Shown: positions 9,784 to 24,070, numbered from the stretch's first letter. The stretch is 37,892 bases of DNA from Nitriliruptoria bacterium (GCA_003553565.1 PWER01000152.1:1-37892), one strand, 5' to 3'. Notes: a model not told the origin generated them from the sequence alone. Numbers and translations: made by a program.

Positions 9784-9814
9784 CCCGCCCGATCAGCGGC
9801 CCCGTCGGCCCGCC

Positions 9815-9844
9815 GTGACACCGCGGCTGCGCGGTGCCTACCAT
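9815..9844 (+). promoter_or_regulatory. Candidate trpS promoter
   Basis: GTGACA (9815-9820) and TACCAT (9839-9844) with an 18-bp spacer are a good match to a vegetative promoter. The start would lie about 25 nt before the GTG start codon, with AGGAGG in between. Confidence 0.5.
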
Positions 9845-9877
9845 TCCCCGCGCCCGACGACCGTCAGGAGGACATCC

Positions 9878-10852
<975 letters not shown>

Positions 10853-10892
10853 GGCGCAGCGGCGGCGGCCCTCGTCGAGCGGCGGGCGCGCC

Positions 10893-12811
<1,919 letters not shown>

Positions 12812-12815
<4 letters not shown>

Positions 12816-13420
12816 GCGAGGCGCAGGAGCACGCCCAGCAGCAGGCGCAGGCAGCGCAGGACGCGCCGCTGGCCCAGCCGCTGGTGTGGATCGACCTGGA
12901 GATGACCGGCCTCGACCCGGCGCAGGACGTGATCGTCGAGGCCGCGGTGATCATCACCGATGGCACCCTCACCCAGGTGCGTGAGGGTCCCGACCTCGTC
13001 ATCCATCAGCCGCCGGCGGCGCTGGCGCGCATGCCCGAGGTCGTGGAGCGGATGCACGCCGCCAGCGGGCTGACCGAGGCGGTGACGGCCTCCGAGCTGT
13101 CGCTGGCCGCGGCCGAGCAGCAGCTGCTGGACTTCGTGCGTCGCCACGTGCCCGAGCCGCGGACCGCGCCGCTGGCCGGCAACAGCGTGCACGCCGACCG
13201 GGCCTTCCTCACGCTGCACATGCCGGCGCTCGAGGCGCACCTGCACTACCGCAACGTCGACGTGTCCACCCTCAAGGAGCTGGCGCGCCGCTGGCACCCC
13301 GAGGTCCTGTCCGGCGCGCCGCCCAAGCAGGGCGACCACCGGGCCCTGGCCGACATCCGCGAGTCGATCGCCGAGCTGCGCTACTACCGCTCGGCGCTGT
13401 TCATCGAGGCCGCGCGCTGA
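12812..13420 (+). CDS. orn: Oligoribonuclease (3'-5' exoribonuclease, DEDDh)
   Basis: Degrades 2-5 nt RNA fragments, including pGpG, to mononucleotides. The 202 residues include a 22-residue Gln/Ala-rich N-terminal extension before the family start LVWIDLEMTGLD. The catalytic acidic residues are Asp28, Glu30, Asp129 (GNSVHADRAF) and Asp181, with His176 (GDHRALADI) as the general base. The YRNVDVSTLKEL segment is also typical. The ATG overlaps the ABC-F stop (ATGA), so the two proteins are likely made from one transcript. It converges on sdhB with only 40 bp between the stops. Confidence 0.95.
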
Positions 13421-13460
13421 CGCACGACCAGCCCGACGCTCCCGGCCGCCGCGGGCCGCG

Positions 13461-14213
13461 TCAGCTGGCCCGTGCGCCCGACAGCTTGGCCTTGCGGTAG
13501 TCGCGGTTGAGCCAGGCGATGACGTCCACCGAGATGTCCTTGGGGCAGGCCGCCTGGCACTCGCCGTGGTTGGTGCACGAGCCGAAGAACGCCTCCATGG
13601 TGTCCACGACCTCGGTGGCGCGCTGGTACCGCTCGGGCTGGCCCTGGGGCAGCATGTTGAGCTGGGCGACCTTGGCGCCGGCGAACAGTTGCGCGGCGCC
13701 GTTGGGGCAGGCGGCCACGCAGGCGCCGCAGCCGATGCAGGCCGCCGCCTCGAAGGCGCGGTCGGCGGTGGCCTTGTCGACCGGGATCATGTTCGCGTCG
13801 GGCGCCGCGCCGGTCGGGGTGCTGATGTAGCCGCCCGCCTCGATGATCCGGTCGAAGGCGCTGCGGTCGACCGCGAGGTCCTTGATCACCGGGAAGCCGG
13901 CGGCGCGCCAGGGCTCGACGGTGATCTCGTCGCCGTCGCGGTAGGCGCGCATGTGCAGCTGGCACGTCGCGGTGTTCTGCCACGGGCCGTGCGGTCGCCC
14001 GTCGATCATCACCCCGCACGTGCCGCAGATGCCCTCGCGGCAGTCGGACTCGAAGACGACCGGCTCCTCGTTGCGTGCCATGAGCTGCTCGTTGAGCAGG
14101 TCGAGCATCTCGAGGAACGACGCCTCCCGGGGCACGTCGGTCACCTGGTACCGCACGAAGTCGCCCGGGGCGTCGTGGTGGGGCTGTCGCCAGATCCGAA
14201 GGGTGAGGTCCAT
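13461..14213 (-). CDS. sdhB: Succinate dehydrogenase iron-sulfur subunit
   Basis: Electron-transfer subunit of complex II on the cytoplasmic side of the membrane, passing electrons from FAD to quinone. The 250-residue protein has the [2Fe-2S] ligands Cys58, Cys63, Cys66 and Cys84 (CREGICGTCG), the [4Fe-4S] set Cys159, Cys162, Cys165 and the later Cys223, and the [3Fe-4S] set Cys169, Cys213 and Cys219. It is the last gene of sdhCAB, 27 bp after sdhA. The sequence type, with a single large cytochrome b partner, matches the B-class complex II (Bacillus/Wolinella-like) that usually works with low-potential menaquinone; fumarate reduction is therefore also possible. Confidence 0.95.
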   Translation of the reverse strand: MDLTLRIWRQPHHDAPGDFVRYQVTDVPREASFLEMLDLLNEQLMARNEEPVVFESDCREGICGTCGVMIDGRPHGPWQNTATCQLHMRAYRDGDEITVEPWRAAGFPVIKDLAVDRSAFDRIIEAGGYISTPTGAAPDANMIPVDKATADRAFEAAACIGCGACVAACPNGAAQLFAGAKVAQLNMLPQGQPERYQRATEVVDTMEAFFGSCTNHGECQAACPKDISVDVIAWLNRDYRKAKLSGARAS

Positions 14214-14240
14214 GGCTGGTGGCTCCGCGGCTCGGGCTGG

Positions 14241-16157
<1,917 letters not shown>

Positions 16158-16225
16158 GGCGGATCAGCCTCCTCGACCGACGGGGATCGGCAGCGCCTGG
16201 GCGCCAGCCGGGCCGTGCACCCGCA

Positions 16226-16981
16226 TCACCCGACGAGACCCAGCTGGACGGCGACGGGCATGGAGATGTTGCCCACGGCGATCAGCAGCGCGAAGCCGAT
16301 GGCGAACCAGCGCCGCCAGTGGTTGAACCGCGGGCTGTTCCAGCCCATCGACTGGAACAGGCTCCACGCCCCGTGATAGAGGTGCACCCCCAGCGCGGCG
16401 TTGGCGACGATGTAGACCGCCGCCGACACCGGGTTCGCGAAGCTCGCGACCACGTTGTTGTAGACCTCCAGGTACTCCCACTCGGGGTTGACCGCTTGCA
16501 CGCCCCAGGTGAGGTCGGCCAGGTGGTAGATCACGAACAGCCCGACGATGACGCCGGTCCAGCGCATCGTGCGGCCGGCGAAGTCCACGGCGGCGTAGTG
16601 CCGCTCGGCGTAGCGGCTCCGACCGCGGGAGATCTGGTTCATCCGCGTGAGCTGGGCGGCGGCGATGATGTGCACGCCGAAGGCCAGGATCAAGATGACG
16701 CGGGTGGCCCAGATGGCGCCGTACTCGGGGATCAGCGGCTCGCCGAGCTCGCGCAGCCAGATGGCGTACTCGTTGAGCGACGCCTCGCCCTCGAACAGCT
16801 TGAAGTTGCCGATCATGTGGATCAGCACGTAGGCCATCAGCACGAGGCCGCTGATCGCCATGAGGTACTTCTTGCCCAGCGCCGAGCGGTAGAGCTCGGT
16901 CAGCACGTTGTCGCGACGTTGGACCTTCGGTGGCTGCTGGTTGCCGACCGACCGAGAGGGAGGCGTGGCGCTGGTCGTCAT
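16226..16981 (-). CDS. sdhC: Succinate dehydrogenase cytochrome b subunit (single-subunit, di-heme type)
   Basis: Membrane anchor and quinone site of complex II. The 251 residues contain five hydrophobic helices with histidines placed inside them: VLIHMIGNFK, AFGVHIIAA, VIYHLADL and GVHLYHGAWS. This pattern is that of the b558-type single anchor with two hemes, so no separate sdhD is expected and none is present. The N-terminal 25 residues are polar. GAGGAG precedes the ATG. A TAGGCT on the minus strand about 60 bp upstream is the likely -10 for the operon. Confidence 0.94.
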   Translation of the reverse strand: MTTSATPPSRSVGNQQPPKVQRRDNVLTELYRSALGKKYLMAISGLVLMAYVLIHMIGNFKLFEGEASLNEYAIWLRELGEPLIPEYGAIWATRVILILAFGVHIIAAAQLTRMNQISRGRSRYAERHYAAVDFAGRTMRWTGVIVGLFVIYHLADLTWGVQAVNPEWEYLEVYNNVVASFANPVSAAVYIVANAALGVHLYHGAWSLFQSMGWNSPRFNHWRRWFAIGFALLIAVGNISMPVAVQLGLVG

Positions 16982-17041
16982 TGCTCGCTGCTCCTCGGAC
17001 CGCGACGTCGGGTGGTGGGCCGCTCGTCACTCGTTGTCGTG

Positions 17042-17047
17042 AGCCTA
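17042..17047 (-). promoter_or_regulatory. Candidate -10 element of the sdhCAB operon
   Basis: The minus strand reads TAGGCT here, predicting a leader of about 50 nt before the sdhC ATG. The matching -35 is not obvious. Confidence 0.35.
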
Positions 17048-17134
17048 CCAGCGGCCTCGGCGCCGTCCCCGAGCGCGCACCCCCGTGCTGCAGTTCGCGG
17101 ACGTTAGCCTTCTTCTTGGGGGCCGTCCGTCCCA

Positions 17135-17140
17135 TAGACT
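17135..17140 (+). promoter_or_regulatory. Candidate -10 element of the methylmalonyl-CoA mutase gene
   Basis: TAGACT lies 28 bp before the ATG at 17169, with TTCTTG 17 bp upstream as a weak -35. A second TAGCCT is at 17105-17110. These lie downstream of the divergent sdh promoter in a shared 187-bp control region. Confidence 0.3.
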
Positions 17141-17168
17141 GCCCGGCCCGCACGGCAAGGGTTCCGCC

Positions 17169-18751
<1,583 letters not shown>

Positions 18752-18755
<4 letters not shown>

Positions 18756-18806
18756 CGGCCGCCGGCCCGGCGCGTGCGGGCCGTTGGCCTAGCGGCCGCC
18801 GGCCCG
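18752..18806. repeat. 18-bp direct repeat with a hairpin at the ends of two convergent genes
   Basis: CTAGCGGCCGCCGGCCCG occurs at 18752-18769 and 18789-18806. The CTAG in copy 1 supplies the TAG stop of the mutase gene; the CTAG in copy 2 supplies the minus-strand stop of the phosphatase gene. Between them CGGCCCG (18763-18769) and CGGGCCG (18777-18783) form a 7-bp hairpin that could act as a terminator in both directions. Confidence 0.8.
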
Positions 18807-19316
18807 CGGCTCGCTGCGCAGCTCCTTGGGCAGCACCAGCTCGGTGAGGGTGGCCTCGCCGCGGGATAGCGCCTGCCAGGCTGTGGGCACCGACAGCACC
18901 GCCACCGCGGCGGTGGGGAGCTTGGTGCGCGCCTGGTCCACGCGCGCACCGGCGCCGGCGAGCGCCACGACGAGGTCCTGGCAGGCCGGGTTGTGGCCGA
19001 TCACCAGCGCGGTGGTCACCGACTCGGGCAGGGCGCGCACCCGCTCGAGCAGCGCCGCGCCCGTGGCGCCGTAGAGCTGCTCCTCCACGCGCTGCTCCGC
19101 ACCGGCGGTGACCGGCTCGACCAGCTCGAGGGTCTCGCGCGTGCGGCGGGCCGACGAGCACAGCACCACCTCGGGCGCGAGGCCGCGGGCGGCCAGGTGG
19201 GTCGCCACCCGCGGGGCGTCCGCGCGGCCCCGCGCGCCCAACGGCCGGTCGTGGTCATCCAGGCTCGGGTCGTCCCAGCTGGACTTGGCGTGCCGCATGA
19301 TCGCCAGGGTGCGCAT
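18789..19316 (-). CDS. Histidine phosphatase family protein (SixA-like)
   Basis: A 175-residue phosphatase of the phosphoglycerate-mutase-like superfamily. The short, SixA-type fold begins with MRTLAIMRHAKSSW, which holds the RH catalytic motif (Arg8, His9), and has CSSARRTRET and the second catalytic histidine in VIGHNPACQDL. SixA removes phosphate from histidine phosphotransfer proteins in E. coli, but actinobacterial members are mostly uncharacterised. No clear Shine-Dalgarno precedes the ATG at 19316. The C-terminal 25 residues are Arg/Gly-rich. Its 3' end meets the mutase gene across a 33-bp spacer. Confidence 0.88.
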   Translation of the reverse strand: MRTLAIMRHAKSSWDDPSLDDHDRPLGARGRADAPRVATHLAARGLAPEVVLCSSARRTRETLELVEPVTAGAEQRVEEQLYGATGAALLERVRALPESVTTALVIGHNPACQDLVVALAGAGARVDQARTKLPTAAVAVLSVPTAWQALSRGEATLTELVLPKELRSEPRAGGR

Positions 19317-19355
19317 GGCCGCAGCATGCCAGACCGGCCACCGTGGCCGACACAG

Positions 19356-19391
19356 CGGTGCGGCGGCAGCCCGCGGGCTGCCGCCGCACCG
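19356..19391. terminator. Perfect 36-bp palindrome, probable terminator
   Basis: The two 18-nt halves, 19356-19373 and 19374-19391, are exact reverse complements with no spacer (centre CCGCGG). In RNA this gives a very stable stem on either strand. It lies 55 bp past the end of the acidic lipoprotein gene and 39 bp upstream of the SixA-like start, both on the minus strand. It should insulate the two genes, although no U-tract follows. Confidence 0.7.
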
Positions 19392-19445
19392 TCACCCCTC
19401 CGTGCTGGCCGAGTGGCCCGCCGCGAGGGTGCGAAGACCGAGGGC

Positions 19446-19652
19446 CTAGAGGTCCTCGTCCTCCTCCTCCACGTCCTCGTCCTCGTCCATGTCGAGGTCG
19501 TCGTCCTCGTCCATGTCCTCGTCCATGTCCAGGTCCTCCTCGACGGGGTCCTCGTCGAGGGGCTCCTCCTCCTCGACTTCGGCGTCGCAGGCGACGAGTC
19601 CGAGGGACAGCAGCAGGGCAGCGAGCAGGGTGAGCGTGCGCGGGGTCTTCAT
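19446..19652 (-). CDS. Tiny, extremely acidic lipoprotein
   Basis: A 68-residue predicted lipoprotein. Residues 1-21 form a signal peptide (MKTPR followed by a Leu/Ala core) ending in the lipobox LVAC with lipidated Cys22. The remaining 46 residues are almost entirely Asp and Glu, with Met, Leu, Val and Pro spacing them in DMDEDMDEDDD-like runs. Such a tail cannot fold conventionally and would be a polyanion on the outer face of the membrane, perhaps binding metal or cationic partners; that is inference. GGAGG precedes the ATG, and the lipobox in frame argues for a real gene despite the repetitive coding sequence. A strong palindrome follows its stop. Confidence 0.75.
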   Translation of the reverse strand: MKTPRTLTLLAALLLSLGLVACDAEVEEEEPLDEDPVEEDLDMDEDMDEDDDLDMDEDEDVEEEDEDL

Positions 19653-19860
19653 GATGGTCCTCCGTAGTTGGGGGTCTGGGATCAGTGTGCGCGTCGCGGA
19701 GCGATGAGGGCCAACGATCGCGGCCGTATGCGGGCCGACCGGACAGGTGGGGGCTTTGCCTAGTGTCCGAGCGGCCAGGCGCGGGCTCTGGCGGGCGCGG
19801 GGTGCGCGGGGCCACTACGCTCCGCTGTGGGCGACCCCCAAGCGAGCAAGCGAGGACCTC

Positions 19861-21270
19861 ATGCGGATCGTCATCCTCGGTGGCGGGCCCGGCGGCTACG
19901 AGGCCGCGCTCGTGGCCGCCGACCACGGTGTCGACGTGACCGTGGTCAGCGAGGAGGGGCTCGGGGGCAACACCGTGCTGTGGGACTGCGTGCCCTCCAA
20001 GGCGCTGGTGGTCTCCTCCGAGGCGCGCGACTGGGTGGGACGCGCCCGCGAGCACGGGGTGCGCTGGACGGGCCGCACCGAGATCGACGCGTCGGCGCAC
20101 GTGGATCTCGGGGCGGTCATGGACCGCATCGCCGCGCTGGCCGGCGACCAGTCCGCTGACATCGGCAAGAAGGTCGAGCGCGCCGGCGTGCGCATCGTGG
20201 AGGGGCGCGGGCGCCTGACCGGCCCTCGTAGCCTCGCGGTGGCCCATCCCGACGGCACCACCTCGGAGCTCACCGCTGATGTGATCCTGCTGTCCACGGG
20301 CTCGCGGCCGCGTCTGCTCGACTACGCCGTGCCGGACGGCGAGCGCGTGTTCACCTCGCGCGAGCTGTTCTCGCTGCGCGAGCTCCCGCGGCGGCTGATC
20401 GTGGTGGGCTCCGGTGCGACGGGCGCGGAGTACGCGAGCGCGTTCGCACGCTTTGGCTGCGAGGTCCATCTGGTGTCCAGCCGTCAGCAGATCCTGCCCA
20501 GCGAGGATCCTGACGCCGCCGCGGTGATCGAGGACGCCTTCGAGCGCCGCGGCATGACGATCCATCGGGGCTGCCGCGCGGTGGACGCCGCGCGCGACGC
20601 CGACGGCGTGCGCGTCAAGGTGTGGCAGCGCAGCGACGACGCGGAGTGGTGGCTCGAGGGCAGTCACGTGCTGTGGTGCGTCGGGCAGGTGCCCGAGTCC
20701 GAGGGGCTCGGGCTGGCGGAGGCCGGCGTCGAGGTCGCCGACGACGGGACCATCCCGGTGGACGGGGTCAGCCGCACCAACATCCCCACGATCTACGCTG
20801 CGGGTGATGTGACCGGCGGGATCATGCTCGCCAGCGTCGCCGCCATGCAGGGCCGCAACGCCATGTGGCATGCGCTCGGCGATGCTGTGGCGCCGCTGCG
20901 CACCGAGACCATCTCGGCTTGCGTGTTCACCGACCCCGAGGTGGCCACCGTCGGCATGACCGCCGCACAGGCCGAGCACGCACAGGTGCCGGTGCGAACC
21001 GAGACGCTGCCACTGTCGGGCAACCCGCGCGCGAAGATGGCCGACATCACCGACGGGTTCGTCAAGGTCCTCGCGATGCGCGGCTCGGGCACGGTGCTCG
21101 GCGGCTCGGTCGTGGCCGCGCGCGCCAGCGACCTGATCCATCCGCTGTCGGTGGCGGTCCAGAACCGCCTGACCGTCAGCCAGGTGGCCCACGCCTTCTC
21201 GATCTACCCGTCGCTGTCGGGCAGCGTCCAGGAGACCGCCCGGTTGCTGATGAGCCCCGACGCGCCCTGA
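19861..21270 (+). CDS. lpdA: NAD(P)H-quinone reductase of the LpdA type (flavoprotein disulfide reductase family)
   Basis: FAD- and NAD(P)-binding enzyme of 469 residues. The FAD loop is GGGPGG (7-12); the NAD(P) loop is VVGSGATGAEYA; TIYAAGDVTGG is the second FAD motif. Dihydrolipoamide dehydrogenases have two cysteines (GGTCLNVGC). Here the first is Thr38 and only Cys43 remains (GGNTVLWDCVPSK). The C-terminal His-Pro pair is also gone (YPSLSGSVQE). Mycobacterium tuberculosis LpdA (Rv3303c) shows the same changes and acts as a quinone reductase, so that role is expected here rather than a dehydrogenase-complex role. The ATG at 19861 begins the FAD-binding strand. TACGCT at 19816-19821 and TAGTGT at 19761-19766 are possible -10 elements. 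Confidence 0.88.
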   Translation: MRIVILGGGPGGYEAALVAADHGVDVTVVSEEGLGGNTVLWDCVPSKALVVSSEARDWVGRAREHGVRWTGRTEIDASAHVDLGAVMDRIAALAGDQSADIGKKVERAGVRIVEGRGRLTGPRSLAVAHPDGTTSELTADVILLSTGSRPRLLDYAVPDGERVFTSRELFSLRELPRRLIVVGSGATGAEYASAFARFGCEVHLVSSRQQILPSEDPDAAAVIEDAFERRGMTIHRGCRAVDAARDADGVRVKVWQRSDDAEWWLEGSHVLWCVGQVPESEGLGLAEAGVEVADDGTIPVDGVSRTNIPTIYAAGDVTGGIMLASVAAMQGRNAMWHALGDAVAPLRTETISACVFTDPEVATVGMTAAQAEHAQVPVRTETLPLSGNPRAKMADITDGFVKVLAMRGSGTVLGGSVVAARASDLIHPLSVAVQNRLTVSQVAHAFSIYPSLSGSVQETARLLMSPDAP

Positions 21271-21396
21271 CCGGCCCCGAACGCACAGCGGCCCCGGGCA
21301 TCGCAGAAGCGGGGAGGGGTATCCGCTCCAGCGACGCCCGAGGCCGTTGCGAACCGCAGCCCGCGGGGGGAGGGGTCACCCCACGACCACGCCCGC

Positions 21397-21424
21397 ATTC
21401 GCAAGAGGTCTAGGCTGTGCGAAT
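21397..21424 (+). promoter_or_regulatory. Candidate marR-type operator overlapping its promoter
   Basis: ATTCGCA (21397-21403) and TGCGAAT (21418-21424) form a perfect inverted repeat with a 14-bp spacer containing TAGGCT (21411-21416), the likely -10 of the regulator gene. A direct copy of the right half, TGCGAA(C/T)CGCAG, also lies at 21348-21359. MarR proteins commonly repress their own promoter through such palindromes. Confidence 0.5.
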
Positions 21425-21470
21425 CGCAGTCTAGAGCAGACAGTCGTCGGCGCACAAACGTGAGGCACGG

Positions 21471-21977
21471 ATGGGGGAGGTCGAAGCCACCCGATTGGCG
21501 GCGTGGCAAGCGTTCCTGTACAGCCACGCCGCGCTCGTCGACCGGCTGGACACCGAGCTCGAGGACCAGCTGGACCTGCCCCTGAGCTGGTACGACGCGC
21601 TGGTGGTGCTCAGCGAGTCCCGCCCCGACGGGCTGCGGCTGCACCAGCTCGCCGGCTACCTGGTGCTCTCCCAGAGCGGGATCTCACGGCTGGTCGATCG
21701 CCTGGAGCGGGCCGGCTACGTGACGCGCACGCGCTGCCCCTCGGACGGCCGTGGGACCCTCGCCTGCATCACCGAGGAGGGGCAGGCCGTGCTCGAGTCG
21801 GCCGCCCCGGTGCACCTCGCCGGCGTCCACGAGCACTTCGCCCGCCACCTCTCGGATGAGGAGGCGGCGGTGGTGCAGCGCGCGCTGTCGCGGATCGTGC
21901 GCCACCTGCGCCCCGACCGTCGTCTGCTCGAGCCTCCCGCAGCCCCCGAGGGCGCCGAGGGGCGCACGGGCGCGTGA
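21471..21977 (+). CDS. MarR family transcriptional regulator
   Basis: A 168-residue winged-helix regulator, probably a dimer. The N-terminal and C-terminal helices frame a DNA-binding core: RLHQLAGYLVLSQSGISRLVDRLERAGYV is the helix-turn-helix and TRTRCPSDGRGTLACITEEG is the beta wing with the conserved Asp-Arg pair region. The last 15 residues are Pro/Glu/Gly-rich. A GAGG precedes the ATG at 21471. A palindrome around the putative -10 suggests autoregulation. Its ligand and other targets are unknown; neighbours are the quinone reductase upstream and the biotin carboxylase downstream, convergent with only 15 bp between. Confidence 0.9.
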   Translation: MGEVEATRLAAWQAFLYSHAALVDRLDTELEDQLDLPLSWYDALVVLSESRPDGLRLHQLAGYLVLSQSGISRLVDRLERAGYVTRTRCPSDGRGTLACITEEGQAVLESAAPVHLAGVHEHFARHLSDEEAAVVQRALSRIVRHLRPDRRLLEPPAAPEGAEGRTGA

Positions 21978-21992
21978 GTCGCGTCGTGGCGC

Positions 21993-23792
21993 TCACCCAG
22001 CCTGGTCACGCGCGATCGTCAGCAGCGCGTCGCCGCGGGCGAGGGCGTGGCCGACGCTGGCGTGCACCGCGGTGACCACGCCGCTGCGGTGGGCGGTGAC
22101 CTCGTTCTCCATCTTCATCGCCTCGAGCATCGCCACCCGCTGGCCCGTCTCGACCGCGCTGCCCTCGGCCACCGACAGCGCGACGACGGTCCCCTGCAGC
22201 GGCGCGGGCAGCACCGCCTCGTCGGCGCCGCCCCCACGGGGCGGACCGTGGCGACGTGGTGCCGCTGGGGCGCCGGAGCCCGCGCCGCCGCCGAGGTCCT
22301 CCCCTGCGCCCTCGGGCTCGAACAGGGCGACCTCCATGCGCTTGCCATCGACCTCCACGGTCAGGGTGCGGCTGGGCCGGGCAGGCCCGAGGCCCGGCGT
22401 GGGCGGCTCTGCCGCGACCAGCCCCGACAGGTCCCACTCCTGCTCCACCGAGACCGTCGAGGCGCGGGCCGCGCGCACGTCGGGGTGGTCCAGGGCCAGC
22501 AGATGGAAGCCGGTGGTGGTGGGCACGCCCTCGACCCGCAGCTCGCCCAGCGCGCGACGCAGCGTGGCCAGCGCCTCGTCGCGCGTGGCGCCGTAGCCGA
22601 TGATCTTGGCCAGCAGCGAGTCGTAGTCGCCGGGGACCTCCCAGCCCGAGGCGACGCCCGCGTCGACGCGCACCCCCGGCCCGGACGGTGGCTCCCAGCG
22701 CGTCACGCGCCCGGGTGCGGGCGCGAAGCCGCGGGCGGGGTCCTCGGCGTTGATGCGCGCCTCGATCGCGTGGCCGCGCACCGCATGGCCGGGTGCCGCA
22801 TGGCCGGGTGCCGCGTCGTCGGCGTCCCAGGGCAGCGGCTCGCCCGCGGCGATGCGCAGCTGCGCGCGCACCAGATCCACCCCGGTGACCAGCTCAGTGA
22901 CGGGATGCTCCACCTGCAGGCGCGCGTTCATCTCCAGGAACGAGCAGTCGGTGCCCTCGACCAGGAACTCGCAGGTCCCCGCGCCCACGTAGCCGACCTC
23001 GCGGGCGATGCGCACCGACGCAGCGGTCATCTCCTCGCGCACCTGCGCGGGCAGATCGGGGGCCGGCGCCTCCTCCAGCAGCTTCTGGTGGTGGCGCTGC
23101 ACCGAGCAGTCACGATCACCGAGAGCCACGACGTGCCCGTGCGCGTCGGCCAGGACCTGCACCTCGACGTGGCGCGGGCGGGCGAGGTAGCGCTCCAGGT
23201 AGACCTCGTCGCGCCCGAACGCCGCCTGGGCCTCCCGCCGCGCGGCGTCGAGCTCGCGCGCCAGGTCCTCGGGCTGATGCACCACGCGCAGGCCGCGCCC
23301 CCCGCCGCCGAACGCGGCCTTGATCGCCACCGGCAGGCCGTGGGCGTCCACGAAGGCGCGGGCCGCCTCGGGGTCGGTCAGCGGCTCGTCGGTGCCGGCC
23401 ACCACCGGTGCTCCGGCCGCCTGGGCGACCGCGCGGGCAGCGAGCTTGTCGCCCATGCGCTCCAGCGCGGCAGCAGGCGGTCCGACCCACACCAGCCCGG
23501 CCTCGGTGATGGCTCGGGCGGCGTCGGCGCGCTCGGACAGGAACCCGTAGCCCGGATGGATCGCGTCGACCCGCGCTCGCGCGGCCACGTCCAGGATCCG
23601 ATCGATCGCCAGGTAGCTCTGCGAGGCCGGCGCCGGGCCGACGAGGTGGACCTCGTCAGCGGCGTCCAGCCACGGCGCGCCCCGGTCGGCCTCGGAGTGG
23701 ATCGCCACCCCGCGCAGGCCCAGCTCCCGGCAGGCCCGGAGCACGCGCAGCGCGATCTCGCCGCGGTTGGCGACCAGGACGGCGTCGAGCAT
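21993..23792 (-). CDS. Acyl-CoA carboxylase alpha subunit (biotin carboxylase + biotin carboxyl carrier)
   Basis: Carboxylates its own biotin with ATP and bicarbonate for transfer by the beta subunit. The 599 residues contain a biotin carboxylase domain (VANRGEIALRVLR start, the Gly-rich FGGGGRGLRVV ATP loop, RDCSVQRHHQK, FLEMNARLQVEHPVTE), a Gly/Ala/Pro linker, and a C-terminal biotinyl domain with LEAMKMENEV, where Lys560 is biotinylated. Within the carboxylase domain, before RGHAIEARINAEDP, a short insertion repeats APGHA, coded by a 15-bp tandem repeat. With the beta and epsilon subunits near 24.6-26.4 kb it is probably propionyl-CoA carboxylase, although actinobacterial alpha subunits can be shared. 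TAGCAT on the minus strand (23850-23855) is a possible -10. Confidence 0.93.
   Translation of the reverse strand: MLDAVLVANRGEIALRVLRACRELGLRGVAIHSEADRGAPWLDAADEVHLVGPAPASQSYLAIDRILDVAARARVDAIHPGYGFLSERADAARAITEAGLVWVGPPAAALERMGDKLAARAVAQAAGAPVVAGTDEPLTDPEAARAFVDAHGLPVAIKAAFGGGGRGLRVVHQPEDLARELDAARREAQAAFGRDEVYLERYLARPRHVEVQVLADAHGHVVALGDRDCSVQRHHQKLLEEAPAPDLPAQVREEMTAASVRIAREVGYVGAGTCEFLVEGTDCSFLEMNARLQVEHPVTELVTGVDLVRAQLRIAAGEPLPWDADDAAPGHAAPGHAVRGHAIEARINAEDPARGFAPAPGRVTRWEPPSGPGVRVDAGVASGWEVPGDYDSLLAKIIGYGATRDEALATLRRALGELRVEGVPTTTGFHLLALDHPDVRAARASTVSVEQEWDLSGLVAAEPPTPGLGPARPSRTLTVEVDGKRMEVALFEPEGAGEDLGGGAGSGAPAAPRRHGPPRGGGADEAVLPAPLQGTVVALSVAEGSAVETGQRVAMLEAMKMENEVTAHRSGVVTAVHASVGHALARGDALLTIARDQAG
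22768..22812 (-). repeat. 15-bp coding tandem repeat in the biotin carboxylase gene
   Basis: GCATGGCCGGGTGCC occurs twice in tandem (22783-22797, 22798-22812), with a degenerate third unit at 22768-22782. It codes an in-frame PGHAA-type repeat, so copy-number change would only add or remove five residues. Confidence 0.85.
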
Positions 23793-24070
23793 GCAGCGCT
23801 CCCATGGGCCGGTGTGCTCACGCCGCGCAGCCAGGCGCGAGCGGCCCGCATGCTAGACGGCGTGGCGGCGCTCCCGGTGCCGCGGCGCCATGAGCCGCGC
23901 GGCACACTAGGACGGCAGGAGGGACGCTCGGCTTGACGGCTCGGGCCCTTGCGCCTGGGCCGAGCTCGGATCGCGTGGCCGGGTTGGACTCGCGCCTGTT
24001 GGCTCGCGTCGAGCCCGGGCTCGAGCAGCAGGCTCGCCGCCCTCACGAAATGATCGCACAAGGAGCCCCG

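Noticed and set aside
16158-17168. Search for a separate sdhD anchor gene.
   Set aside because: The 251-residue SdhC already has five helices and the histidines expected of the single-anchor type; no second membrane ORF is present.
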